A stretch of DNA of 35,397 bases, from assembly GCA_963745775.1 (NCBI GenBank), contig CAVUYY010000003.1, forward strand, positions 1-35,397, written 5' to 3'. The DNA is from Gaiellasilicea sp963745775. GTDB lineage: Bacteria; Actinomycetota; Thermoleophilia; Gaiellales; Gaiellaceae. This document shows, one piece after another, positions 1-7,415 of this stretch. The notes beneath the pieces were generated by a model, which was not told where the DNA came from, ran no database searches, and was given only the letters and a program-made list of their open reading frames with translations. How positions within the stretch are numbered: position 1 is the first letter of the stretch; each line of letters starts with the position of its first letter. Made by a program: the position numbers and the translations under genes.

Positions 1-19
1 CCAACTGAACTACGACCCC
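1..19 (-). tRNA. 5' end of a tRNA gene, probably tRNA-Asp, cut by the window edge
   Basis: Read on the minus strand, bases 19 to 1 give GGGGTCGTAGTTCAGTTGG. This has the invariant tRNA landmarks at the right spacing: a 7-base acceptor strand, U8, A14 and the G18-G19 pair of the D loop. The GTAGTTCAGTTGG D-arm is typical of bacterial tRNA-Asp, but the anticodon lies outside the window, so the isotype is inference. Confidence 0.75.
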
Positions 20-30
20 AGGGCGGCGAC

Positions 31-36
31 AGTGTA
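31..36 (-). promoter_or_regulatory. candidate -10 box of the tRNA gene
   Basis: The minus strand reads TACACT, 11 bases before the mature 5' end of the tRNA. It fits the TANNNT form used repeatedly in this window. No convincing -35 box was seen. Confidence 0.4.
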
Positions 37-176
37 GCCGGACGCCCTCGGTGGCGTCTCCCCGCCGGATGGCATCCCGGGCTGACGGATGCGGTGCGGC
101 CGATGGGTCTGCGCATCTCGTCTCGGCGCTCGTCGCCGCTGGCAGGAACGGCCGGCGGGCAGGGGAACGGAGCAGG

Positions 177-1308
177 GTGACCACTCTGGACTGGATCGCC
201 CTCGCCGTGATCGCGGTGGCGGCCCTGAACGGGCTCCGCCGCGGGCTCGTGGTCGGCGCGTTCGCGCTTGCCGGGATCGTCGCGGGCGCCTACGCCGGCG
301 CGAAGCTCGCGCCTGAGCTCCTCTCCGGCGAGTCGGCGTACACGCCGCTCGTCGCGCTCGCGGGTGCAGTCGTCGTCGGCTCGCTCCTGCGCATGGCGGG
401 TCGCGGGTGGCGCGGTTCGCTCGTCGCTGCTCGCGCTGCCGCCCCTGCGCGCGCTCGACACGCTCGGCGGACTCGTGCTCGGCGCCGGGATCGGCCTCGC
501 GCTCGTCTGGGTTGCAGGAGCGGTAGCTCTGCACGTTCCCGGCCAGAGCGACCTGCGCAAGGAGGTGCAGCGCTCGCGGATCCTGCGCGAGATCAACCGG
601 CAAGTGCCGCCCTCGCGGCTCCTCGATGCGATCGCCCGGGTCGACCTCCTCGACCGGATGCCGGCCCGCAGGCGCGCGTTCCCCGCCCGACCCCGCGCTA
701 CTCCGCGATCCCGGCGTCCGGCGCGCGCGGGCCAGCGTGCTGCGAGTGACCGGCAGCGCCTGCGGGCTCGGCATCCAGGGCTCGGCCTGGGTCGCGCGGC
801 CCGGCCTGCTCGTCACGAACGCACACGTCGTCGCCGGGATGCGGGACACACGCGTCGACGACGGCGAAGGAGAAGGCGCCGCCGCAAGCGTCGTCCACTT
901 CGACCCGCGCAACGACGTCGCCGTGCTCCGAGTGACCGGGCTCGGCGTTCGGCCGCTGACTCTGGTCGACCCGTCGAGGGGGCGGCCGTCGCGATTCTCG
1001 GCTACCCGGAGAACGGCCCGTTCACCGCGACGCCCGGCCGAATCGGGCAGACGGGCACGGTGCTCTCCGAGGACGCCTACGGCCGCGGGCCGGTGGAGCG
1101 CCGGATCACGACGCTGCGCGGAACCGTGCAGCAGGGGAACTCTGGTGGGCCGGCGGTCGACGGCGAGGGACGGGTGCAGGCGACGATCTTCGCGGCGCGG
1201 ATCGGCTCACCCTCGGGCTACGGCGTGCCGACCTCGATCGTCCGAGCCGCGCTCGCCGACTCGGCGCGCGAGGTGTCGTCCGGCCCCTGCGTCGCTGAAG
1301 CTCGCTAG
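177..1308 (+). pseudogene. MarP-like membrane-anchored serine protease (CvpA-type N-terminus + trypsin-like domain), frameshifted
   Basis: The reading begins at GTG 177 (VTTLDWIALAVIAV), with a CvpA-like run of membrane helices, followed by a chymotrypsin-fold protease. All three catalytic elements are present: His in TNAHVVAG, Asp in RNDVAVLRV and Ser in QGNSGGPAVD. The architecture and length (about 377 residues once joined) match the periplasmic protease MarP of actinobacteria, which is linked to acid and oxidative stress tolerance. The coding frame changes at about 400, 665, 690 and 975, each by a single-base step. Between the shifts the protein is well conserved, so recent decay or sequence error is more likely than an old pseudogene. 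The stop at 1306-1308 overlaps the stop of the convergent methyltransferase gene. Confidence 0.8.
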
Positions 1309-3116
1309 AGAATCTCGAGGATCCCGAGCGGCTGGCGGAACGGTGCCACCAGGTAGACGCCAGCCGCCTTCTCGCGCGACTCCGCGATCAGCTCGCGCGC
1401 CAGCTCGGCACCGACCTCGGCCGCGGCGCCGCCGGCGTCGAGCAGCCGCTGCTGGACGGCGTCGGGAACGACCATGCCCGGCACCTCGTTGTGGACGCGC
1501 ACCGCGAGCTGGTGGCTTCGGAGCGGCCAGATCCCGACGAGGAGCGGGATCGGCGAGCGACCGCCGAAGTGGGCGAGGAACGCGTCGAGGTACTGGAGGT
1601 CGAAGAGCACCTGCGTCATCGCGAACTGCGCGCCGGCCTCGAGCTTGCGCTCGAAGCGGTCGAGCTCGACCTCGAGGTCGTCGGCGGACGGGTTGACGGC
1701 GACGCCGGTGAAGAACGACGTGGGCGCGTCGATCGTGCGGCCGTGGTTGTCCTCGCCGCGGTTCAAGTTCGCGATCAGCCGGGTCAGGCCGATCGCCTCG
1801 ACCTCGTAGACGCCGCGCGCGCCCGGATAGTCGCCCTCCTCCGGCGGGTCGCCGGTGACGGCCAGGATGTTGCGGACGCCCTCGGCGTGCGTTCCGAGCA
1901 GGAGCGACTCGAGCCCGGCGACGGTCATGTCCCGCGGGGTCAGGTGGGGAATCGTCTCGATCCCGCACGCCCGCTCGATCGCCACCGAAGCCATGACCCC
2001 ACTCATGCGCGCCCGCGCCCGTGGGTTGTCGTTGACGTCGACGAGGTGCGCCTTGCCGGACTCCTTGAGCACGCGCGCCGTCTCGAGCAGCGCGTCGTTC
2101 GAGCCGCCGAGCGGCGGGTCGAGCTGCACCGAGACGACGAACTCCCGCTCGCGGAGCATCCGCGCCAGCATCGTCTCCTCGGCGGCCGTGCCTTCGGTTG
2201 CCGCGAGGAGCTCTCGCTCGCGGACGACGAGCGGGGCGGACGGTGCTCGATCCTCGTCTACCGCAGCGCGGATCGCGCCGATCTGCGCAGGGGTCGTGCC
2301 GCAGCAGCCGCCGATCAGACCCGCTCCGAGTCGCCGGGCCTGGGCCGCGAACTCGCTGAAGTACTCGGGCGTCGCGTGAGGGAAGATCACGCGAGAGCCG
2401 GCCAGGCTCGCGAGCCCGACGTTCGGGAGCGCCGCGAGCACCCGGCCGTTCCCCCGCATCTGGGCGATCGCGTTCAGCGCCGCCGCCGGACCGGCGCTGT
2501 GATTTGCGCCGACCGCCGCGAGCTCCAGCCCGTCGAGCCGCGCGGCCGCGTCGCTCGCGCTCACGCCGCCGAGCGTCTGCCCGTCGGCGTCGAAGGTCAT
2601 CAGGGCGACGATCGGCAGTTGCGAGACGCCGCGCACCGCCTCGACCGCCGCGACGAGCTCGTCCAGGTCGAAGTACGTCTCGAGGAAGAGCAGGTCGACG
2701 CCGCGGCCCTCCAGGATCTGGGCCTGCTCGGCCACGTGCGGCCCCGACTCGCCCGCGTCGAACTGCTCGAGCTCTCCCAGCGGGCCGATCGCGCCGGCGA
2801 TGAAGACCTCGCCGCCGCACATCTCCCGCGCCTCGCGGGCCAGCCGGACGCCGGTCGAGTTGATCTGCTCGAGCTCGTCCTCGAGGAAGCGCGCCGCGAG
2901 CTTGGGCCGGTTCGCCCCGAAGGTGTTCGTCTCGATCAGCTCGGCGCCGGCCCGGATGAAGCTGGCGTGGAGCGCGACGACGCTCTCCGGCGCCCGCAGG
3001 TTCGCCTCCTCCGGGCAGCGCAGCCGTGGCACCGCGCCGGAGAGCAGCGTGCCCATGCCCCCGTCGGCGACGATGGGCCGGCCGGAGCGGAGACGTTCGA
3101 GGAAGCGGCTCGACAT
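1305..3116 (-). CDS. bifunctional homocysteine S-methyltransferase / methylenetetrahydrofolate reductase
   Basis: This 603-residue fusion has an N-terminal homocysteine S-methyltransferase barrel (about 1-290) and a C-terminal MetF-like FAD barrel (about 325-603), the YitJ-type layout. It would make 5-methyl-THF and/or move a methyl group to homocysteine in methionine synthesis. Zinc-ligand motifs can be seen: C271-C272 in LIGGCCGTTP, and ETNTFGANR near 62-70. The third ligand, normally Cys in a GxNC motif, is His206 here (GANHSAGP), read from codon CAC at 2501-2499. I chose ATG 3116 instead of the in-frame GTG at 3125 because a TACAGT box ends 7 bases before it, which suggests a leaderless transcript. 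The stop codon interlocks with that of the convergent protease. Confidence 0.93.
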   Translation of the reverse strand: MSSRFLERLRSGRPIVADGGMGTLLSGAVPRLRCPEEANLRAPESVVALHASFIRAGAELIETNTFGANRPKLAARFLEDELEQINSTGVRLAREAREMCGGEVFIAGAIGPLGELEQFDAGESGPHVAEQAQILEGRGVDLLFLETYFDLDELVAAVEAVRGVSQLPIVALMTFDADGQTLGGVSASDAAARLDGLELAAVGANHSAGPAAALNAIAQMRGNGRVLAALPNVGLASLAGSRVIFPHATPEYFSEFAAQARRLGAGLIGGCCGTTPAQIGAIRAAVDEDRAPSAPLVVRERELLAATEGTAAEETMLARMLREREFVVSVQLDPPLGGSNDALLETARVLKESGKAHLVDVNDNPRARARMSGVMASVAIERACGIETIPHLTPRDMTVAGLESLLLGTHAEGVRNILAVTGDPPEEGDYPGARGVYEVEAIGLTRLIANLNRGEDNHGRTIDAPTSFFTGVAVNPSADDLEVELDRFERKLEAGAQFAMTQVLFDLQYLDAFLAHFGGRSPIPLLVGIWPLRSHQLAVRVHNEVPGMVVPDAVQQRLLDAGGAAAEVGAELARELIAESREKAAGVYLVAPFRQPLGILEIL

Positions 3117-3123
3117 CGCGGCC

Positions 3124-3129
3124 ACTGTA
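3124..3129 (-). promoter_or_regulatory. leaderless -10 box of the methyltransferase/MTHFR gene
   Basis: The minus strand reads TACAGT, then 7 bases, then ATG at 3116. There is no Shine-Dalgarno sequence, so transcription would start at or next to the A of the start codon. Confidence 0.55.
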
Positions 3130-3285
3130 GAGGTGAAGCCGCGCCGTCAACCCCGTTCGAGGGACGAGTCAACCGCAGAGGGGTGATTCACGCGGTGCCC
3201 GCCGGGCACATACTCCGGACATCTTCCAGCGCCTCAGCGGCGGGGCAGCAGGAAGAGGAGAACGGCTTCCGCTCAGGGAGCCACA

Positions 3286-3316
3286 GGGCGGGGCCCCAGG
3301 CGGCGGGGCCCCGTCC
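3286..3316. repeat. 12-bp inverted repeat, GC-only arms
   Basis: The arms GGGCGGGGCCCC (3286-3297) and GGGGCCCCGTCC (3305-3316) pair with one G-T mismatch around a 7-base loop. A very stable hairpin is expected on either strand. Neither side has a clear T run, so its role (terminator, transcript end or RNA element) is open. Confidence 0.7.
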
Positions 3317-3426
3317 GCTATTTGCGCTCAAGTTCTTCGCGCGCCTGCCGATAAGAGGCTGACTCTTCGGTCGGGGACTGACGGCAATCATCCTGCGGCT
3401 CGGCGAGTTTTCTTGAGAGCGGCGAG

Positions 3427-3445
3427 CGAGAGCTCGTCGCTCTCG
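3427..3445 (-). terminator. hairpin directly after the SDR stop codon
   Basis: CGAGAGC (3427-3433) and GCTCTCG (3439-3445) form a 7-bp stem with a 5-base loop, starting six bases after the TAA of the SDR gene. A T-rich flank (TTCGTTTTA) is present only on the plus-strand side, so termination of the minus-strand SDR transcript is plausible but not strong. Confidence 0.4.
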
Positions 3446-3451
3446 TTCGTT

Positions 3452-4231
3452 TTACGGCTCGTCGTGGAGGACGCGGCCTTCCATCCCGCCGGCGACGGTC
3501 ACGACCTGGCCGGTGACGTGGCCCGAGAGCTCGTCCGAGGCCAGCACGACGACCTGGCGAGCGACGTCGTCGGGACGCGCGACCTTCCGGAGCGCCATCG
3601 TCCGCGAGATCCGCCGCACCGCCTCGGGGTCGACCCGGCCGCGCGTCATGGGCGACTCGGTCCAGCCCGGCGCGACGGCGTTCACACGCCCGCGCGGCGC
3701 GATCCGCACGATCTCGTTCTTCAGGCTGAGGAGCAGCCCGCCGAGGACGGCCGACTTCGCGGCGGCGTAGTCGGCGTGGCCGGCCTCGCCGACGATCCCG
3801 GCCGTCGAGCCGACGAGGACGAGCGAGCCCTCGCCGTTCCGTTCCACCTCCCGGAGGAAGCCTCGCGCGGTCAGGAAGGTCGACGTCAGGTTCTGGCGCA
3901 GCGTCTGCTCCCAGCGCTCGAGCGAGAGCTCCCACACCGGGACGTCGTCCGAGGGCCAGACCCCCGCGATCGCCGCGCAGACGTCGATCCGGCCGAGGGC
4001 CGAGCGCGCCTCCGCGAAGACCCGCTCGACCTCGACCTCGTCGGTCAGGTCGGCCTGGACGACCGGAGCGCCTTCGAGCTCCGCGGCGACGTCTCGAGCC
4101 CGTTCCTCGCCGCGGTGGTAGTGGACGGCGACGCGCGCACCTTCGGCCGCGAAAGCACGCGCGCAGGCGGCTCCGATCCCGCCGGAAGCGCCCGTCACGA
4201 GAACACCCTTGCCTGCGAGACCGGTCTCCAC
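3452..4231 (-). CDS. short-chain dehydrogenase/reductase (FabG-like SDR)
   Basis: The product has 259 residues with a classical Rossmann NAD(P) site, TGASGGIG at 13-20, and the catalytic tetrad N114, S142, Y155 and K159 (HADYAAAKS). The usual NNAG motif reads AIAG at 87-90. Length and motifs fit classical SDRs annotated as 3-oxoacyl-ACP reductase-like, but the substrate cannot be read from sequence. The start is GTG 4231, preceded by a TAGCCT box at 8 bases and no Shine-Dalgarno site. Only 20 bases separate it from the divergent M55 peptidase gene, so the two are probably co-expressed. Confidence 0.92.
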   Translation of the reverse strand: METGLAGKGVLVTGASGGIGAACARAFAAEGARVAVHYHRGEERARDVAAELEGAPVVQADLTDEVEVERVFAEARSALGRIDVCAAIAGVWPSDDVPVWELSLERWEQTLRQNLTSTFLTARGFLREVERNGEGSLVLVGSTAGIVGEAGHADYAAAKSAVLGGLLLSLKNEIVRIAPRGRVNAVAPGWTESPMTRGRVDPEAVRRISRTMALRKVARPDDVARQVVVLASDELSGHVTGQVVTVAGGMEGRVLHDEP

Positions 4232-4238
4232 GATCGCT

Positions 4239-4245
4239 TAGGCTA
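4239..4245. promoter_or_regulatory. overlapping divergent -10 boxes for two leaderless genes
   Basis: The palindrome-like TTAGGCTAAC holds TAGGCT on the plus strand (4239-4244, 7 bases before GTG 4252) and TAGCCT on the minus strand (4245-4240, 8 bases before GTG 4231). The two boxes share five bases. The 20-base gap leaves no room for a leader on either side. Confidence 0.6.
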
Positions 4246-4251
4246 ACCGTC

Positions 4252-5061
4252 GTGCGCATCCACATCATCACCGACATGGAGGGCGTCTCCGGGATCGTCA
4301 AGGGCGCCCAGACCGGCGGCGGCCTGCCGCTCTACGACGAGGGCCGCGAGCTCTACACCGAGGAGATCAACGCCGCCGTGCGGGGTGCGAAGGCGGCCGG
4401 CGCGACCGAGATCGTCGTCATGGACTGCCACGGCGCCGGCAAGGAGTGGTCGTTCAACTCGCTCAAGCCCGAGCTGCTCGACCCGGATTGCGAGTTCGTC
4501 GTCCAGGACGACTGGACCGAGTACACGGACTTCCTCGAGGAGGGCTGCGACGCGGCGCTCCTCGTCGGGATGCACGCGATGGCCGGGACGCGGCTCGGCG
4601 TGCTCAACCACACGGTCTCCGGTCAGGACTACTTCAATCTCTGGTTCAACGGCACGCTCGTCGGCGAGACGGGGATCCATGCCGCCGTCTGCGGGACGTG
4701 GAACTGCCCGGTGCTGCTCGTGACCGGCGACGAGGCCGCCTGCGCGGAGGGGCGCGACCTCCTCGGCTCGGGCCTGACGACGGTTGCGGTGAAGACGGGG
4801 CTCGGCGTCCAGTCGGCGCGCCAGATCCCGCCGGTGCGGGCGCGGGAGCTGATCGAGGCCGGCGCGAAGCAGGCGCTCTCGAACCTGAAGGCGGTCGAGC
4901 CCTGGAACCTCGGCAGCCCGTGCGAGATCAAGGTCGAGTTCAAGCACACGGGCGCGCCCGACAAGCTCCGCTTCCGCAAGGGCGTCGAGCGGGTCGACGC
5001 CCGGACGATCACCGTCACCGCCGACACGTGGTGGGAGGCCTGGACGACCTTCTACTTCTAG
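4252..5061 (+). CDS. M55 family D-aminopeptidase (DppA-like)
   Basis: The product has 269 residues and opens with the M55 signature ITDMEGVSG. Zinc ligands expected from DppA are present: D8 and E10, H60 in MDCHGAG, H108 in GMHAMAG and E139 in VGETGIHA. The family comprises cytoplasmic metal-dependent decameric peptidases that release D-amino acids from short peptides, and it is often linked to peptide or peptidoglycan recycling. The start is GTG 4252, which looks leaderless. The stop at 5059-5061 overlaps the stop of the convergent permease gene within CTAG. The neighbouring SDR gives no clear pathway. Confidence 0.93.
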   Translation: MRIHIITDMEGVSGIVKGAQTGGGLPLYDEGRELYTEEINAAVRGAKAAGATEIVVMDCHGAGKEWSFNSLKPELLDPDCEFVVQDDWTEYTDFLEEGCDAALLVGMHAMAGTRLGVLNHTVSGQDYFNLWFNGTLVGETGIHAAVCGTWNCPVLLVTGDEAACAEGRDLLGSGLTTVAVKTGLGVQSARQIPPVRARELIEAGAKQALSNLKAVEPWNLGSPCEIKVEFKHTGAPDKLRFRKGVERVDARTITVTADTWWEAWTTFYF

Positions 5062-5846
5062 TAGGTCTCGAGCGATGCGCGGCGGCGGCTTTCCGCCTCG
5101 AAGAAGCGGAAGAGGACGTAGGCGGCGATCGCGTAGGCGGCGCCGATCAGCGCCTCCGTGACGACGAGACCGCGGACGTCGCCGAGCGTCGCGCCGTCGA
5201 CCACACGGCGCGCGGCCTCGATCCCGTGCGTCAGCGGCACCGAGCGGCCGATCGCCTCCATCCAGCCCGGCAGCGAGTCGACGTCCACGTTGACGCCGCA
5301 GAAGAGCAGCATCAGGAAGTAGACGAGGTTGGCGGCGAAGAAGACGTCGCGGGCGCGGAGGCCGATCGAGCCGATCAGCATCCCGAGCGCGGTGCACGAG
5401 CAGACGGTGACGACGACGACGAAAGCCAGCGCCGGCAGGTCCGCGGGATCGGGGCTGAAGTCGAGCAGCAGCCAGCTGATCGCGAAGCCGAACGTCGAGA
5501 CGGCGAGGCCGTTGACGATGTTCGGGAGCGCGCGGCCGGCGAAGACGGCGAGGCGGTTCGCGGGGGTCGCGAGCAGCGGCAGCAGCGTTCCGTACTGCCG
5601 TTCGTTCGCGATCCCCATCACCATTCCGTAGATCCCGGCCATCGCCGAGACCTGGACGGCGTTGCCGACGATGAAGAAGTCGTCGTTCTCGCTGCCGGCG
5701 TAGCGCCCGAGGTAGGTGAAGAAGAGGATCTGGAAGAGGGGAGAGCCGAGCATCGTCGTCACGTACATGACCGGCGAGATCCAGTTGAAGAGGGCGCGAT
5801 ACGAGATCTGACCGCCCACGAAGAACACGCGTAAGGCCGCGGTCAT
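5058..5846 (-). CDS. ABC-2 type permease, B subunit of the third pair (B3)
   Basis: This hydrophobic protein of 262 residues (MTAALRVFFVGG start, about six membrane segments) is clearly paralogous to the products of 6630-7415 and 8182-8967. Shared blocks include SYRALF near the N-terminus, FQILFF, GNAVQVSAMAG, LLFCGVNV and PLTHGIEAARR. It most resembles B1 and ends SLETY where B1 ends SFDNY. The ATG overlaps the preceding TGA (ATGA), so translation is probably coupled to A3, whose reading is broken by an amber codon. It would form the membrane channel with an A subunit and the ATPase at 10736-9768. Substrate unknown. Confidence 0.9.
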   Translation of the reverse strand: MTAALRVFFVGGQISYRALFNWISPVMYVTTMLGSPLFQILFFTYLGRYAGSENDDFFIVGNAVQVSAMAGIYGMVMGIANERQYGTLLPLLATPANRLAVFAGRALPNIVNGLAVSTFGFAISWLLLDFSPDPADLPALAFVVVVTVCSCTALGMLIGSIGLRARDVFFAANLVYFLMLLFCGVNVDVDSLPGWMEAIGRSVPLTHGIEAARRVVDGATLGDVRGLVVTEALIGAAYAIAAYVLFRFFEAESRRRASLETY

Positions 5847-6607
5847 GTCAGCGAGAGCGTCGCCTGTTGCCGGGCTCGCCGCTCGAAGTTCTGCATGAAG
5901 AACGAGCCGAGCACGAGATAGACGGCGCCGAGCAGGATGCACATCGCGATTCCGGGCCACACCTCGCCGCCGAGCGCCGCGTTCCGCACCGCCTCCATCC
6001 CCCAGGTCGGCGCGAGCACCCACGAGAGCCACTCGACCCAGCCGGGCAGGAGCGACAACGGCACGAGGAGGCCGGTCGCGAGCCAGATTGGATACTCGAG
6101 CAGGTTCGAGAAGGCGCTCGCATTCCGGTAGAGGACGAAGGTCGAAGCCAGTACGAGCCCGAGCAGGCCCAGGCTGACGACGGTGACGGGCAGCGCCAGG
6201 GCAAAGAGCGCCGGGTGCTCGAACTAGAGCGGGACGCCGAAGAAGACGCGGCCCCAGAAGAGCGTCGCCACGATCGAGTAGAGCCCGATCGTGGCGGTCG
6301 AGATCGTCAGCGGCAGGAGGATCCAGAGGAAGCGAACGGGCGCCGCGATCGCGATCTCGAGCGTGCCCTGCCAGCGCATCCACTGAATCGCGCCGCCCGA
6401 GCCGAACAGGGTGGACGACCAGATCCCCATCAGTCCGGCTCCGAGCGCGGCGTAGAGGAGGCCGCCGGCCTGGTCGCCGTCGTCGAACATGAAGAAGGCG
6501 ATCGAAGCGAAGATCACCGGCTGGAGGACGCTGATCAGGACGAAGAAGAGCGAGTTCGTCAGGTTCTTCAGGTTGAAGAGCCACCCGATCCAGAAGATCC
6601 GCAGCAT
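5843..6607 (-). pseudogene. ABC-2 type permease, A subunit of the third pair (A3), with in-frame TAG
   Basis: The A-type reading runs from ATG 6607 (MLRIFWIGWLFNLK) to TGA 5843 in one frame but is interrupted at codon 128 by TAG (6226-6224). Downstream of the stop the frame continues as a normal A subunit: FEHPALFALALP, LEYPIWLATGLL, SWVLAPTWGMEAV and a final ATLSLT. The A1 paralog reads FDVPFEVAHP where A3 has FGVPL, the stop, then FEHP, so one codon is hit in an otherwise intact gene. It may be a point mutation, a sequence error or readthrough. If real, the product is a 127-residue fragment. Confidence 0.85.
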
Positions 6608-6613
6608 CGTTCG

Positions 6614-6619
6614 ACACTA
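6614..6619 (-). promoter_or_regulatory. candidate internal promoter for the third permease pair
   Basis: The minus strand reads TAGTGT, 6 bases before ATG 6607, in the 22-base gap between B2 and A3. TTGGAG lies 19 bases further upstream as a weak -35. No Shine-Dalgarno sequence precedes A3. Confidence 0.45.
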
Positions 6620-6629
6620 GCGAAGCAAC

Positions 6630-7415
6630 CTAGGCGCGCTCCAAGGTCGCGTGCTTGCGGCTGTGGCGCTCGAGCGTGCGGATCACGAGGTAGCCGGCGG
6701 TCGCGTAGACCGCGCCGATCAGGGCCTCGCGGCCGACGAGGCCGCTGACGGCCTCCCACGAGGCGCCGTCCGCGAGCAGCCGCGCCGCCTCGATCCCGTG
6801 CGTGAACGGCAGTCCCTGGGCGACCGTGGCGAGCCAGTCCGGCAGCGCGTCGAGCGGCACGTTCGCGCCGGTGCAGACGAGCAGGATCCCGAAGAGGACG
6901 TTCGAGAGGACCGCCGTCTCGCGCACGATCAGCCCGAGGCCGGCGCTCAGCAGGCCGAGCCCGGTGCACGAGAGCGCGCTCACCAGCGTGACGAATGCGA
7001 GCGGGGCGAACGCCGAGGCGGGGATGTCGATCCCCACGATCAGCCCGCCGACGACGAGCCCGAAGGCGGCGACGAAGAAGCCGTTCAGGACGACCGGGAG
7101 GGCGCGGCCGACGAAGAGCGGCAGCCGCGGCGCCGGAGTGATCAGGATCGGGCCGAGCGTCTGCTGGAAACGCTCGCCGGCGATGATGTTCGTCATCGCG
7201 AAGACGCAGGGGATCGCCGCGTACTGGAGCCCGTTCCCGATCACGAAGAACTCGTCCGATTCGAGCGCGGCCGAGCGGCCGATGTAGACGAAGAGCAGGA
7301 TCTGGAAGACGGGCGCGACGAGCAGGCTCGGGATGAAGACCCAGGGCGAGAGCCAGCCGAAGAGGGCGCGGTAGCTGATCAGCCCGCCCACGAAGAAGAC
7401 GCGAGCGCCCGTCAC
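6630..7415 (-). CDS. ABC-2 type permease, B subunit of the second pair (B2)
   Basis: The product has 261 residues and about six membrane segments, starting VTGARVFFVGG at GTG 7415. This GTG overlaps the TGA of A2 (GTGA). It carries the B-family blocks SYRALFGW, FQILLFVYIGR, ESDEFFVIGNG, NVPLDALPDW and PFTHGIEAARLL. It is the most divergent of the three B paralogs: B1 and B3 share GNAVQVSAMAG and FCGVNV, where B2 has GNGLQYAAIP and CTGANV. The longer upstream reading in this frame is antisense-like noise over A2 and was not used. Confidence 0.9.
   Translation of the reverse strand: MTGARVFFVGGLISYRALFGWLSPWVFIPSLLVAPVFQILLFVYIGRSAALESDEFFVIGNGLQYAAIPCVFAMTNIIAGERFQQTLGPILITPAPRLPLFVGRALPVVLNGFFVAAFGLVVGGLIVGIDIPASAFAPLAFVTLVSALSCTGLGLLSAGLGLIVRETAVLSNVLFGILLVCTGANVPLDALPDWLATVAQGLPFTHGIEAARLLADGASWEAVSGLVGREALIGAVYATAGYLVIRTLERHSRKHATLERA

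Larger units (their letters stand above)
3117..3451. other. 335-base non-coding stretch upstream of the MTHFR gene
   Basis: No convincing gene lies here. It holds the MTHFR -10 box, a tight GTGCCC/GGGCAC hairpin (3195-3209), the 12-bp GGGGCCCC inverted repeat (3286-3316) and a hairpin just past the SDR stop codon. I looked for SAM, SAH and cobalamin riboswitch cores, expected near methionine genes, and did not recognise one. Short minus-strand frames (for example 3391-3188) have codon use unlike the neighbouring genes. Confidence 0.5.

Noticed and set aside
1491..3362. Plus-strand open frame of about 620 codons across the MTHFR fusion
   Set aside because: Antisense shadow; the minus-strand reading is a clear bifunctional enzyme with metal-site motifs.
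3117..3451. SAM, SAH or cobalamin riboswitch upstream of the methionine gene
   Set aside because: None of the conserved cores was found on the minus strand, and the gene appears leaderless, leaving no leader for a riboswitch.
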